A stretch of DNA of 19,972 bases, taken from NCBI GenBank assembly GCA_021815535.1, contig JAKAGL010000010.1, forward strand, positions 1 through 19,972, in the 5' to 3' direction. The stretch is from a bacterium (GTDB lineage Bacteria > Nitrospinota_A > UBA7883 > JACRGQ01). How positions within the stretch are numbered: position 1 is the stretch's first letter; every line of letters starts with the position of its first letter. This document shows positions 14,335 to 19,972 of this stretch, piece by piece. Below the pieces are notes generated by a model. It saw only the letters and a list, made by a program, of their open reading frames with translations, was not told where the DNA came from and made no database searches. The position numbers were made by a program, and so were the translations under genes.

Positions 14335-15537
14335 TCAAGCGGTATTTCGAGCCACCTTTCCCCCTACCATTACAAAAACCGCTTCCTTGGCGGCAAGAAC
14401 CGCTTCGAGCCGCAAGCTATTCTGCAATGGATAAGCGGAGATATCGGCCCATAGTCCCGGTTCAAATGCGCCGCAATCAAGGCCAAGCGCCCGTGCCCCG
14501 TTTATGGTCGCCGCCTCAATCAACCGCCCAAGCGGTATTTCACCGAAATATCCGCGCGCGGCGCGCAATTCATCCAGCATGGAAAGAGAACCGTTGCTCG
14601 CCGCCGAATCGGTGCCAAGACACGGAGCCAGTCCCGCCTCGAAAAAACGATCCAGTGGCATGACTTTTTTCCGGCCGAACCAGCGCGACGAACCGGGGCA
14701 GAAAACAGGTATCGCATTTGCCGCCACCAACGCGGCAACATCCTCATCATCCACCTCGTTCAGGTGAGCCGCGATCAACTGCCGCAATGCCATCTGTTGT
14801 TGTATCAACATAACCGGACTTTTCCCATGGCCTCTGAAATCATCCGCAAGCGCGCCACGGTTGTGCATCAATGCGCGGAACGGTCCATCCCCCGATGCAA
14901 TGAAACGTTTTTCCTCGATCGATTCCGCAACATGGGAGGTAATGGGGATACCCTGTTCATGCGCATACCGGAAAAGGGCAGCAAAATATTGGGGAGCGAC
15001 AGTATGCGGACCATGCGGTGCCAGGCCCGCTTGTCCGCCGTTATTCCTGACCAAATTTAAAAGATCGAGACACAGGCGCCACGCCGGATCCCCGCTTTTC
15101 TCATCGGGCGCGATGGTCTCTGCAAATACCACTGTCCGCATAAAACTCCTGGTTACCTTTTCCGCCACTGCCGGATGGCTTGCTATATCCCCCACTGCCG
15201 TAGTCCCGCTGGCAAGAAGTTCTTCCACCCCTTCTTCCACGCCGCGCAACATTCCATCCAGTGAAATATTTGAGGAATAGGCTATCGCCGCCCTAACCCA
15301 TTCGATGAAATCACCGCTCGGCATCGTTCCACGCGCAGCGGTAAACTGTAAATGGCAATGGGCATTGACGAAACCCGGCATAACGAGATGACCGGTGAGG
15401 TCGATCGTCTCATCGGTGCGTGGTGCGGGGCCGCTACCAATGCGGACAATCCGCCCATTGCTTAAAAGCAGCCATCCATTTTCGATGGGTTGTGATGTGA
15501 CGGGATACAACATCCCCGCCCGAATAAGGGTATCCAT
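14335..15537 (-). CDS. Amidohydrolase, aminofutalosine/SAH deaminase-like
   Basis: 400-residue metal-dependent deaminase of the TRZ/ATZ/cytosine-deaminase group. Metal and catalytic residues are visible: His60 and His62 in VNAHCH, His202 with Glu205 in SHVAES, His258 in AAHLNE, and Asp310 in GTDSAASN. The features SHVAES-EE-RF-SGDGPF and CPGSSRWFG with GTDSAASNGSLSMLDE resemble the aminodeoxyfutalosine deaminase branch (menaquinone via futalosine) more than guanine or cytosine deaminases. The alternative is an S-adenosylhomocysteine or methylthioadenosine deaminase. No mqn genes are near, so the substrate is inferred from remembered family motifs only. Placed upstream of hrcA-grpE on the same strand. 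Weak ribosome site. Confidence 0.8.
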   Translation of the reverse strand: MDTLIRAGMLYPVTSQPIENGWLLLSNGRIVRIGSGPAPRTDETIDLTGHLVMPGFVNAHCHLQFTAARGTMPSGDFIEWVRAAIAYSSNISLDGMLRGVEEGVEELLASGTTAVGDIASHPAVAEKVTRSFMRTVVFAETIAPDEKSGDPAWRLCLDLLNLVRNNGGQAGLAPHGPHTVAPQYFAALFRYAHEQGIPITSHVAESIEEKRFIASGDGPFRALMHNRGALADDFRGHGKSPVMLIQQQMALRQLIAAHLNEVDDEDVAALVAANAIPVFCPGSSRWFGRKKVMPLDRFFEAGLAPCLGTDSAASNGSLSMLDELRAARGYFGEIPLGRLIEAATINGARALGLDCGAFEPGLWADISAYPLQNSLRLEAVLAAKEAVFVMVGGKVARNTA

Positions 15538-15583
15538 GCCGTTACTTTACATCAGAAAAAAAACGAAGGTTAAGAAAAGGGAG

Positions 15584-16048
15584 CTAGTTGGAAGGATATT
15601 CCTTTATTCCCCCACTGCCCTTTTTCTTACCCACTACGCCAGAGGGAGCGACAGACTTCGTCTTGGCTAAAACCCCATACGGATCATACATCCCTATGGC
15701 GCGAATCACCGAACCGTCGGGATAATGAACATCAAAATAAACCGGAAGCGGTTTTTTCTCGCGGGCTTCAAAAACGATCGTCCATTTACCGAGGCCATGG
15801 GCAGCCTCCGTATGATATTTGGCGATAAGGGTCCCTTCATCCTGCAGGGGGGTTAAAGCAACGTTGGCCGGCGTGCGATCGCCATGCGCAACCACAAGGC
15901 ACTCTGCCGTATACACAAATTCTTTGTGATCCACTGTGGTGCAAACGACTGTGACGGGCGGTTGTGGTTTTACCGCATGAGCCGGAACTGCCAATACGAA
16001 GATGACTGCGGCGGCCAGAAACAGCTGACGCACATTCACCGGCGTCAT
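15584..16048 (-). CDS. Small secreted/periplasmic protein of unknown function
   Basis: Not recognised. 154 residues starting at ATG 16048 (MTPVNVRQLFLAAAVIFVLAVPAHA...). It has a clear signal peptide with likely cleavage after AHA at residue ~25. The mature part is beta-rich, contains two Cys (VVCTTVD and AECLVVAHGD) that could form a disulfide, and ends in a Gly/Lys-rich tail (GKKKGSGG). An upstream TTG at 16057 is possible but less likely. It follows the fmdB-like gene by five bases, so both are probably on one message. Confidence 0.7.
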   Translation of the reverse strand: MTPVNVRQLFLAAAVIFVLAVPAHAVKPQPPVTVVCTTVDHKEFVYTAECLVVAHGDRTPANVALTPLQDEGTLIAKYHTEAAHGLGKWTIVFEAREKKPLPVYFDVHYPDGSVIRAIGMYDPYGVLAKTKSVAPSGVVGKKKGSGGIKEYPSN

Positions 16049-16053
16049 AGCCG

Positions 16054-16281
16054 TCAAGCTTCGGCTTTCTTGGCGGGAGTGGATTTCACGCCGCCGGTTT
16101 TGGCGTAACTGCCGGAAGTCTTAAACCAACCATCCCCTTTAAGCTGAAAGGAGTTAGCAGAAATCACCCGTTTCATGGATGCGCCACAGGAGGAACATTT
16201 CACTTTAGGGGATTCAGTCATGCCGTGTTGCAATTCCTTGGTGGTCGCGCACTTGGGACACTGATATTCGTAAATGGGCAT
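16054..16281 (-). CDS. FmdB-family zinc-ribbon protein
   Basis: 75 residues with the family start MPIYEYQCPKC and a second knuckle CSSCGASM, giving a CxxC...CxxC zinc ribbon (Cys8/11 and Cys29/32), then a Lys/Ala-rich tail (STPAKKAEA). FmdB-type proteins are putative regulators of uncertain function. AGGAG nine bases before ATG 16281 supports the start. Located between ilvE and the small secreted gene, all on the minus strand with short gaps. Confidence 0.88.
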   Translation of the reverse strand: MPIYEYQCPKCATTKELQHGMTESPKVKCSSCGASMKRVISANSFQLKGDGWFKTSGSYAKTGGVKSTPAKKAEA

Positions 16282-16326
16282 CTGCCATTTCTCCTAAGTT
16301 GTATGTAGATTAAGGATAAGACCGGA

Positions 16327-17244
16327 TTACAAAATGTCAAGCCAATCAAGGTACTTCTCGTTCCGGCCCTGAATGGCATCGAAAAATGTATCGTATATTT
16401 TACGGGTCACCGGCCCTACCGCGCCGCGCCCCACCTTCCGGTGATCCACTTCGCGCACGGGGGTGATCTCTGCGGCAGTGCCGGTGAGGAATATCTCGTC
16501 GGCAATGTACATTTCGTCGCGCGGGAAGAGCTGTTCCACAACCGGCATTCCCAGATCGGTAGCGATGCGCATGACGCTGTCGCGTGTGATCCCTTCCAGC
16601 ACACTGATCGCCGGGGGCGTTTTGATCCTGCCGTTGCGCACCACAAAGATATTCTCGCCGCTTCCTTCAGCCACGTTGCCGAATGGATCCAGCAGAATCG
16701 CCTCGTCAAAACCCATGCGCACCGCCTCCTGTTTGGCCAAGACGGAGTTGATATAAATTCCGGTCGCCTTGGCTTTGCTCATCGTGATGTTTGGATGATG
16801 CCGGGTAAATGAGCTTACCGTCACGCGGATGCCGCTATTGGCCGCATCATCTCCTAAATATTTGCCCCACGGCCAGACCGCTACCCCCACATGCACCTTC
16901 AGTCCCTTCGGGTTCAGTCCCCTGTTTTCAGTTCCCAGCCAGGCAATGGGCCGGATGTAGCATTCTTCCAGCCTGTTCTCGCGGATGGTGAGGCGCACCG
17001 CCTCCATCAACTCTTCCACGGTATAGGGGAGTTCATAGCCCAAAATGTGCGCCGAGGCGGTCAAACGCTCCATATGCTCACGGTGGCGGAACACCGCAGG
17101 GCCTTTGACGGTTTTGTAACAGCGCACCCCTTCGAACACACCGGTGCCATAATGCAGGGTGTGCGTTAACAAATGCACGTTTGCCTGATCCCAGGGGATC
17201 AGCGCGCCATCCATCCAGATGAAATCACTTTTAGGCGTTGTCAT
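16327..17244 (-). CDS. ilvE: Branched-chain amino acid aminotransferase
   Basis: PLP-dependent transamination of Leu, Ile and Val with 2-oxoglutarate. 305 residues of fold type IV: IWMDGALIPWDQANVHLLTHTLHYG at the start, GVFEGVRCY (35-43), the Schiff-base Lys159 in SKAKATGIYINS, EGSGENIF (193-200) and GTAAEITPV near 264. Length and motifs are typical of IlvE class I. It has a good promoter (17282-17254) right before the ATG and no Shine-Dalgarno. Divergent from the outer-membrane-like gene; the downstream fmdB-like gene starts 45 bp later. Confidence 0.95.
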   Translation of the reverse strand: MTTPKSDFIWMDGALIPWDQANVHLLTHTLHYGTGVFEGVRCYKTVKGPAVFRHREHMERLTASAHILGYELPYTVEELMEAVRLTIRENRLEECYIRPIAWLGTENRGLNPKGLKVHVGVAVWPWGKYLGDDAANSGIRVTVSSFTRHHPNITMSKAKATGIYINSVLAKQEAVRMGFDEAILLDPFGNVAEGSGENIFVVRNGRIKTPPAISVLEGITRDSVMRIATDLGMPVVEQLFPRDEMYIADEIFLTGTAAEITPVREVDHRKVGRGAVGPVTRKIYDTFFDAIQGRNEKYLDWLDIL

Positions 17245-17253
17245 AGATGTGAC

Positions 17254-17282
17254 AGTTTAGGTGGGCTTTGCCTGGTTGTCAA
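17254..17282 (-). promoter_or_regulatory. ilvE promoter
   Basis: Consensus TTGACA (17282-17277), 17-base spacer, TAAACT (17259-17254) on the minus strand. The -10 ends nine bases before ATG 17244, so the leader would be only about three bases. No ribosome-binding site fits. Confidence 0.6.
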
Positions 17283-17362
17283 ACCCCCGGTTAACGGCTA
17301 GGATGATTGCGGGATCTGGACATACCGGGCATTCATTAACGGCACTAAGAAGGACACCGGAC

Positions 17363-18154
17363 ATGGGCAAAGCGCGCACGACAAACCATCCCCCGGCATA
17401 TTTTGGCGGAGCGGGAAAACGGTTTGCCTTTTTGATTTTGGGACTGATGATGCTCGGCGCCGGAACGGCATCGGCGACACCGAGCCGGGTGATCGCCGTT
17501 CCCAGTACTGATGTATTGGAATACGGTAACGCCCGCTTCGATTTTGAAACCTATAACACCTTCATGAAGAATGGCGCCGACGGCGGCTGGAATCTGATTA
17601 ACTACGGAGTTACGTATGGGTTGATCCCTTATACAGTCAGCAAATCATGGGGACTGGAGATCGGCATCGATTACCGCGACCTGAACGGCAGCATTCCCAC
17701 GGCAGCCGACAGTCCGTTTTTTTTCAACATTAAACTCGCCCTGCGGGAAGGAGCTCTCTTTTCCGATTATTTTCCCGCAATCGCATTGGGGCTATACGAT
17801 TACGGCGGAAAAGGGGATGTCACTGGCGCCAATATCATGTACTTTGCCGCATCAACTAGTTTTCTTGGATCATGGCGTGCGCAAGCCGGCTTTTATAGCG
17901 GCAGCGATACCGTGTTAGTGGACGAGACGGGTCAAGCCAGCGGAAGCGGCCCGATGGCATCCATCGAATACCAATTGAACAAGAAATGGTGGTTCGCCGC
18001 CGACGGCCTATTTGGCAAAAGCCGCTATGCTTCAATGAACCTCGGTGGAGGGTATTTGCTGCAACCCGGCGTCAAATTAATCGGGGCCTATGACATGTAC
18101 GCTAACTCAAACGTGAAACCTACCGTATCTATTCAACTGCTGATTGATTATTAA
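17363..18154 (+). CDS. Predicted outer-membrane beta-barrel protein of unknown function
   Basis: 263 residues from ATG 17363, with AAGGA eight bases upstream. An upstream in-frame codon at 17261 would add 34 residues that precede the signal peptide and is rejected. N-terminus MGKARTT..., hydrophobic core FAFLILGLMMLGAG, cleavage near ASA (residue ~38). The mature part is rich in alternating aromatic/hydrophobic strands (WNLINYGVTYGLIPY, WGLEIGIDYR, FFFNIKLAL, WWFAADGLFG, PGVKLIGAYDMY) and ends in QLLIDY, with a terminal aromatic as in many Bam-dependent barrels. About 8-10 strands are plausible. Not assigned to a named family. Possibly an operon with the next gene, 27 bp downstream. Confidence 0.72.
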   Translation: MGKARTTNHPPAYFGGAGKRFAFLILGLMMLGAGTASATPSRVIAVPSTDVLEYGNARFDFETYNTFMKNGADGGWNLINYGVTYGLIPYTVSKSWGLEIGIDYRDLNGSIPTAADSPFFFNIKLALREGALFSDYFPAIALGLYDYGGKGDVTGANIMYFAASTSFLGSWRAQAGFYSGSDTVLVDETGQASGSGPMASIEYQLNKKWWFAADGLFGKSRYASMNLGGGYLLQPGVKLIGAYDMYANSNVKPTVSIQLLIDY

Positions 18155-18181
18155 AGAACCAAGCCGCTCAATGGAGGGAAT

Positions 18182-18502
18182 ATGGATTTTGTCAGCCGTA
18201 AATGCCAGCCGATAAATGCTGGCACTCCACCCATGAACCCGATGGCCATCGTTGCGGCGCTTCAGTCAATTCCCGGGTGGGAACTGAAGGATGGCGCCAT
18301 TACCCGCGAATTCGTTTTTAAAGACCACTACGAAACTATCGCTTTCGTAAACGCCGTGGCATGGATATCCCACACCGAGAATCACCACCCGGACATGGCG
18401 GTTGGTTATAACAAATGCCGTGTTAGCTATTCCACCCACTCGGTTGGCGGTATTTCTGAAAACGATTTCATCTGCGCCGCGAAGGTTAACGTACTCACAT
18501 GA
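18182..18502 (+). CDS. Pterin-4a-carbinolamine dehydratase
   Basis: Dehydrates 4a-hydroxytetrahydropterin in recycling of tetrahydrobiopterin or other pterins. 106 residues with the PCD core: IPGWELKDGAITREFVF, WISHTENHHPDMAVGYNKCRVSYSTHSVGGISENDF. The His-His-Pro and the following Thr-His match the active-site His residues of PhhB/DCoH. GGAGGG three bases before ATG 18182 gives a strong start; an internal ATG at 18233 would lose no core motif but lacks such a site. No phenylalanine hydroxylase (phhA) is in the window, so its partner is unknown; it sits before aroA of the aromatic pathway. Confidence 0.9.
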   Translation: MDFVSRKCQPINAGTPPMNPMAIVAALQSIPGWELKDGAITREFVFKDHYETIAFVNAVAWISHTENHHPDMAVGYNKCRVSYSTHSVGGISENDFICAAKVNVLT

Positions 18503-18541
18503 ATTGCTGATAAATTAAAATAATGCCGCCAATGGCCCTTT

Positions 18542-18550
18542 TGGTATAAT
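18542..18550 (+). promoter_or_regulatory. Extended -10 promoter directly upstream of aroA
   Basis: TGG-TATAAT (18542-18550) is a perfect extended -10, ending seven bases before ATG 18558. The expected start site falls at 18557-18558, so the transcript would be leaderless. There is no Shine-Dalgarno. Confidence 0.55.
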
Positions 18551-18557
18551 CCCGCGC

Positions 18558-19826
18558 ATGTTTATCGATTCAAAATGCTCCACGGTACACGGAACGGTGC
18601 GGATCCCAACTTCCAAATCGCATTCCATCCGGGCCGTGTTCCTTGCCGCCTTGGCAGAAGGGACATCCGTTATCCGACACCGCCTGAAAAGCGCCGACGT
18701 CGATTCCGCTATCGCCGCGTGCAAGGCTCTTGGCGCGACAATTGAGGAAGACGGAGAGATTCTGAGTATCACTGGCTTCAATGGCAGACCCATCGCTCCC
18801 GATCACGTCATTGATGTGGGAAACAGTGGCACCACCGCCAATTTTGTGTTGGCGCTTGGCGCCCTGTGCAACAAGGCAGTGACAATTACCGCTGACGATC
18901 AAACCCGTAAACGTCCGGTCGCCCCATTACTGGAATCGCTTAAACAACTCGGCGCCGTTGTCGAAAGCTCCAACAACGGTCTGTTGCCGGTGCGTATCCG
19001 CGGCCCCATAAAAGGGGGAATTGCCGATGTGGCGGGAACCACCTCGCAGTACCTCTCGGCGCTTTTAATCCACTCCATCTTTTGTGAAACACCCACGGTG
19101 CTCAGGCTGAAATCGCTGAACGAAAAACCGTATGCCGACATGACCGTCGCTTGGCTGAAAAAACTTGGTGTACGGATCGAGCAGGATAACCACCACGAAT
19201 ACCGCCTCGCCCCGCGACAATCCTTAAGATCTTTCAATGCAGACATCCCCTCCGACTGGTCATCCGCCGCGTTCTTCCTTATATTGGCCGCCATTCCGGG
19301 TTGCGAAATAACGCTGGAAGGGCTCGACTTCACCGATACGCAAGGGGATAAGGAAGTGGTGAATTACCTCAGGGCCATGGGAGCCGATATTGAAATAAGC
19401 CCCACCGTGAAAATACGCGGAAGAAAACTACGCGGCGCAACCCTTGATATGAATAATACACCGGATGCTCTTCCGGCAATGGCGGTAGCGGGCGCCTTGT
19501 CCGAAGGGATAACGCACCTCACCAACGTGCCGCAAGCCCGGATTAAAGAAACCGACCGGATAGCTGTGATGTGCCAGGAGTTGCAGAAGCTGGGAGCCGA
19601 AATCATCGAAGAACGCGACGGCCTGCTTATCAAAGGAGGCTTGCCACTGCGGGGAACTGCTGTGGCAGGGAACTATGACCACCGGGTAGTGATGAGCCTT
19701 GCGGTAGCGGGGCTGTCCGCCACAGGAGTTACCACGATCGACAGCGCCGAGGCGATTAATATCACCTTCCCGGATTTTGTGGACAAAATGCGCGATTGCG
19801 GCGCCGATATACGGATATACTCATGA
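18558..19826 (+). CDS. aroA: 3-phosphoshikimate 1-carboxyvinyltransferase (EPSP synthase)
   Basis: Sixth step of the shikimate pathway: transfers enolpyruvate from PEP to shikimate-3-phosphate. 422 residues with IPTSKSHSIRA (16-26; Lys20/Ser21/Arg25), VGNSGTTANF (87-96), RKRPVAPLLESL with the PEP-binding Arg119, GTTSQYLSALL for shikimate phosphate, NNTPDALPAMAVAG with the catalytic Asp, RIKETDRIAVM, and NYDHRVVMSLAVAGL. The segment after the GNSGTT loop has Ala-Asn where E. coli-type enzymes have Met-Arg (Asn95). This marks a divergent EPSPS subgroup, but the other catalytic residues are intact. ATG 18558 is placed just behind an extended -10. The stop overlaps the next start (ATGA). Confidence 0.95.
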   Translation: MFIDSKCSTVHGTVRIPTSKSHSIRAVFLAALAEGTSVIRHRLKSADVDSAIAACKALGATIEEDGEILSITGFNGRPIAPDHVIDVGNSGTTANFVLALGALCNKAVTITADDQTRKRPVAPLLESLKQLGAVVESSNNGLLPVRIRGPIKGGIADVAGTTSQYLSALLIHSIFCETPTVLRLKSLNEKPYADMTVAWLKKLGVRIEQDNHHEYRLAPRQSLRSFNADIPSDWSSAAFFLILAAIPGCEITLEGLDFTDTQGDKEVVNYLRAMGADIEISPTVKIRGRKLRGATLDMNNTPDALPAMAVAGALSEGITHLTNVPQARIKETDRIAVMCQELQKLGAEIIEERDGLLIKGGLPLRGTAVAGNYDHRVVMSLAVAGLSATGVTTIDSAEAINITFPDFVDKMRDCGADIRIYS

Positions 19827-19972
19827 CCCTGTTCGGCTGCGCGATTAAGACGGAGTTTGGGTATGCGGCTGTCCGTTTCAACGAACGTGAGGAAATCACC
19901 GGTTTCCTCCTCCCCTCTTCAACCCAGAAATCATACGACTTTCTTGCGTGGTCGGAACACAGAAGTTTTCCG
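19823..19972 (+). CDS. Start of a gene, possibly Ogt-like methylated-DNA-cysteine methyltransferase (cut by window)
   Basis: ATG 19823 overlaps the aroA stop codon and opens a frame that stays open for all 50 remaining codons (MTLFGCAIKTEFGYAAVRFN...). The pattern TEFGYAAVRFNEREEITGFLLP resembles the N-terminal beta-sheet of Ogt/MGMT-type O6-alkylguanine methyltransferases, but the diagnostic PCHR segment would lie beyond the window. Translational coupling to aroA is likely. The family is a guess; the gene itself is well supported. Confidence 0.5.
   Translation, partial: MTLFGCAIKTEFGYAAVRFNEREEITGFLLPSSTQKSYDFLAWSEHRSFP

Noticed and set aside
15590..15605. AAGGA-TAT-TCCTT hairpin at the end of the small secreted gene as a terminator
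   Set aside because: The stem is only five base pairs, and the poly-T on the minus strand lies about 25 bases further on, not adjacent.
17261..17362. Longer N-terminus for the outer-membrane-like gene
   Set aside because: The extra 34 residues would precede a clear signal peptide, and the region includes the ilvE promoter. ATG 17363 has its own AAGGA site.
1..19972. tRNA, rRNA, CRISPR array, IS element or prophage
   Set aside because: No cloverleaf or CCA end, no regularly spaced repeats, and no transposase, integrase or phage structural motifs were seen on either strand.

Overview
The window reads as the chromosome of a Gram-negative bacterium with an anaerobic or facultative lifestyle. 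It encodes a double-domain 2-hydroxyacyl-CoA-dehydratase-type activase, a periplasmic parvulin, a signal-peptide-bearing predicted outer-membrane protein and an LPS/rhamnan-type GT2 glycosyltransferase. The gene content and protein style suggest a deltaproteobacterial-grade or neighbouring lineage (Desulfobacterota, Nitrospinota or Nitrospirota). I cannot fix the taxon without a search. No rRNA, tRNA, CRISPR array, insertion sequence or phage gene is visible. It looks like dense core chromosome with one AT-rich accessory patch.

Layout. 1-2275 (-): 5' part of a large BcrA/BadF-type activase. 2451-3189 (-): bfd-like ferredoxin plus peptide deformylase, overlapping. 3395-4075 (-): receiver domain fused to an orphan histidine-kinase dimerisation helix pair. 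4212-5240 (+): PtxD-like D-2-hydroxyacid dehydrogenase, divergent from the regulator across a palindromic promoter region. 5237-6076 (-): AT-rich patch with a small membrane protein and a frameshifted small ORF that share a GxxVKxP repeat. 6100-7831 (-): GT2 glycosyltransferase and larE. 7857-10700 (-): fabD, fabG, parvulin chaperone and a strong intrinsic terminator. 10841-11953 (-): pseudo-receiver/TPR protein. 11996-12730 (+): rsmI, convergent with and overlapping grpE. 12672-15537 (-): aminofutalosine-deaminase-like amidohydrolase, hrcA, grpE. 15584-17244 (-): ilvE, fmdB-type zinc ribbon, small secreted protein. 17363-19972 (+): outer-membrane-like protein, pterin carbinolamine dehydratase, aroA and the start of an Ogt-like gene.

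How it works together. Most blocks are housekeeping: fatty-acid initiation and elongation (fabD-fabG), protein maturation and folding (def, parvulin, hrcA-grpE), amino acids (ilvE, aroA) and ribosome modification (rsmI). Three features stand out. First, several genes carry a -10-like box only 5-12 nt before the start codon and no Shine-Dalgarno, suggesting leaderless or nearly leaderless transcripts (aroA, rsmI, ilvE, fabD, the GT2 gene and the 5537-6076 membrane gene). Operon-internal genes carry clear GGAG-type sites. Second, fabG has no plausible ATG/GTG/TTG at the family start, but has an AUC codon at exactly that place behind a perfect GGAGG. Third, the signalling proteins are unconventional: a receiver plus DHp domain without an ATPase domain, and a receiver that has lost its acidic pocket fused to TPRs. 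No wholly new multi-gene system is evident. The best candidates for something undescribed are the PtxD relative with an altered phosphite pocket and the GxxVKxP-repeat locus.
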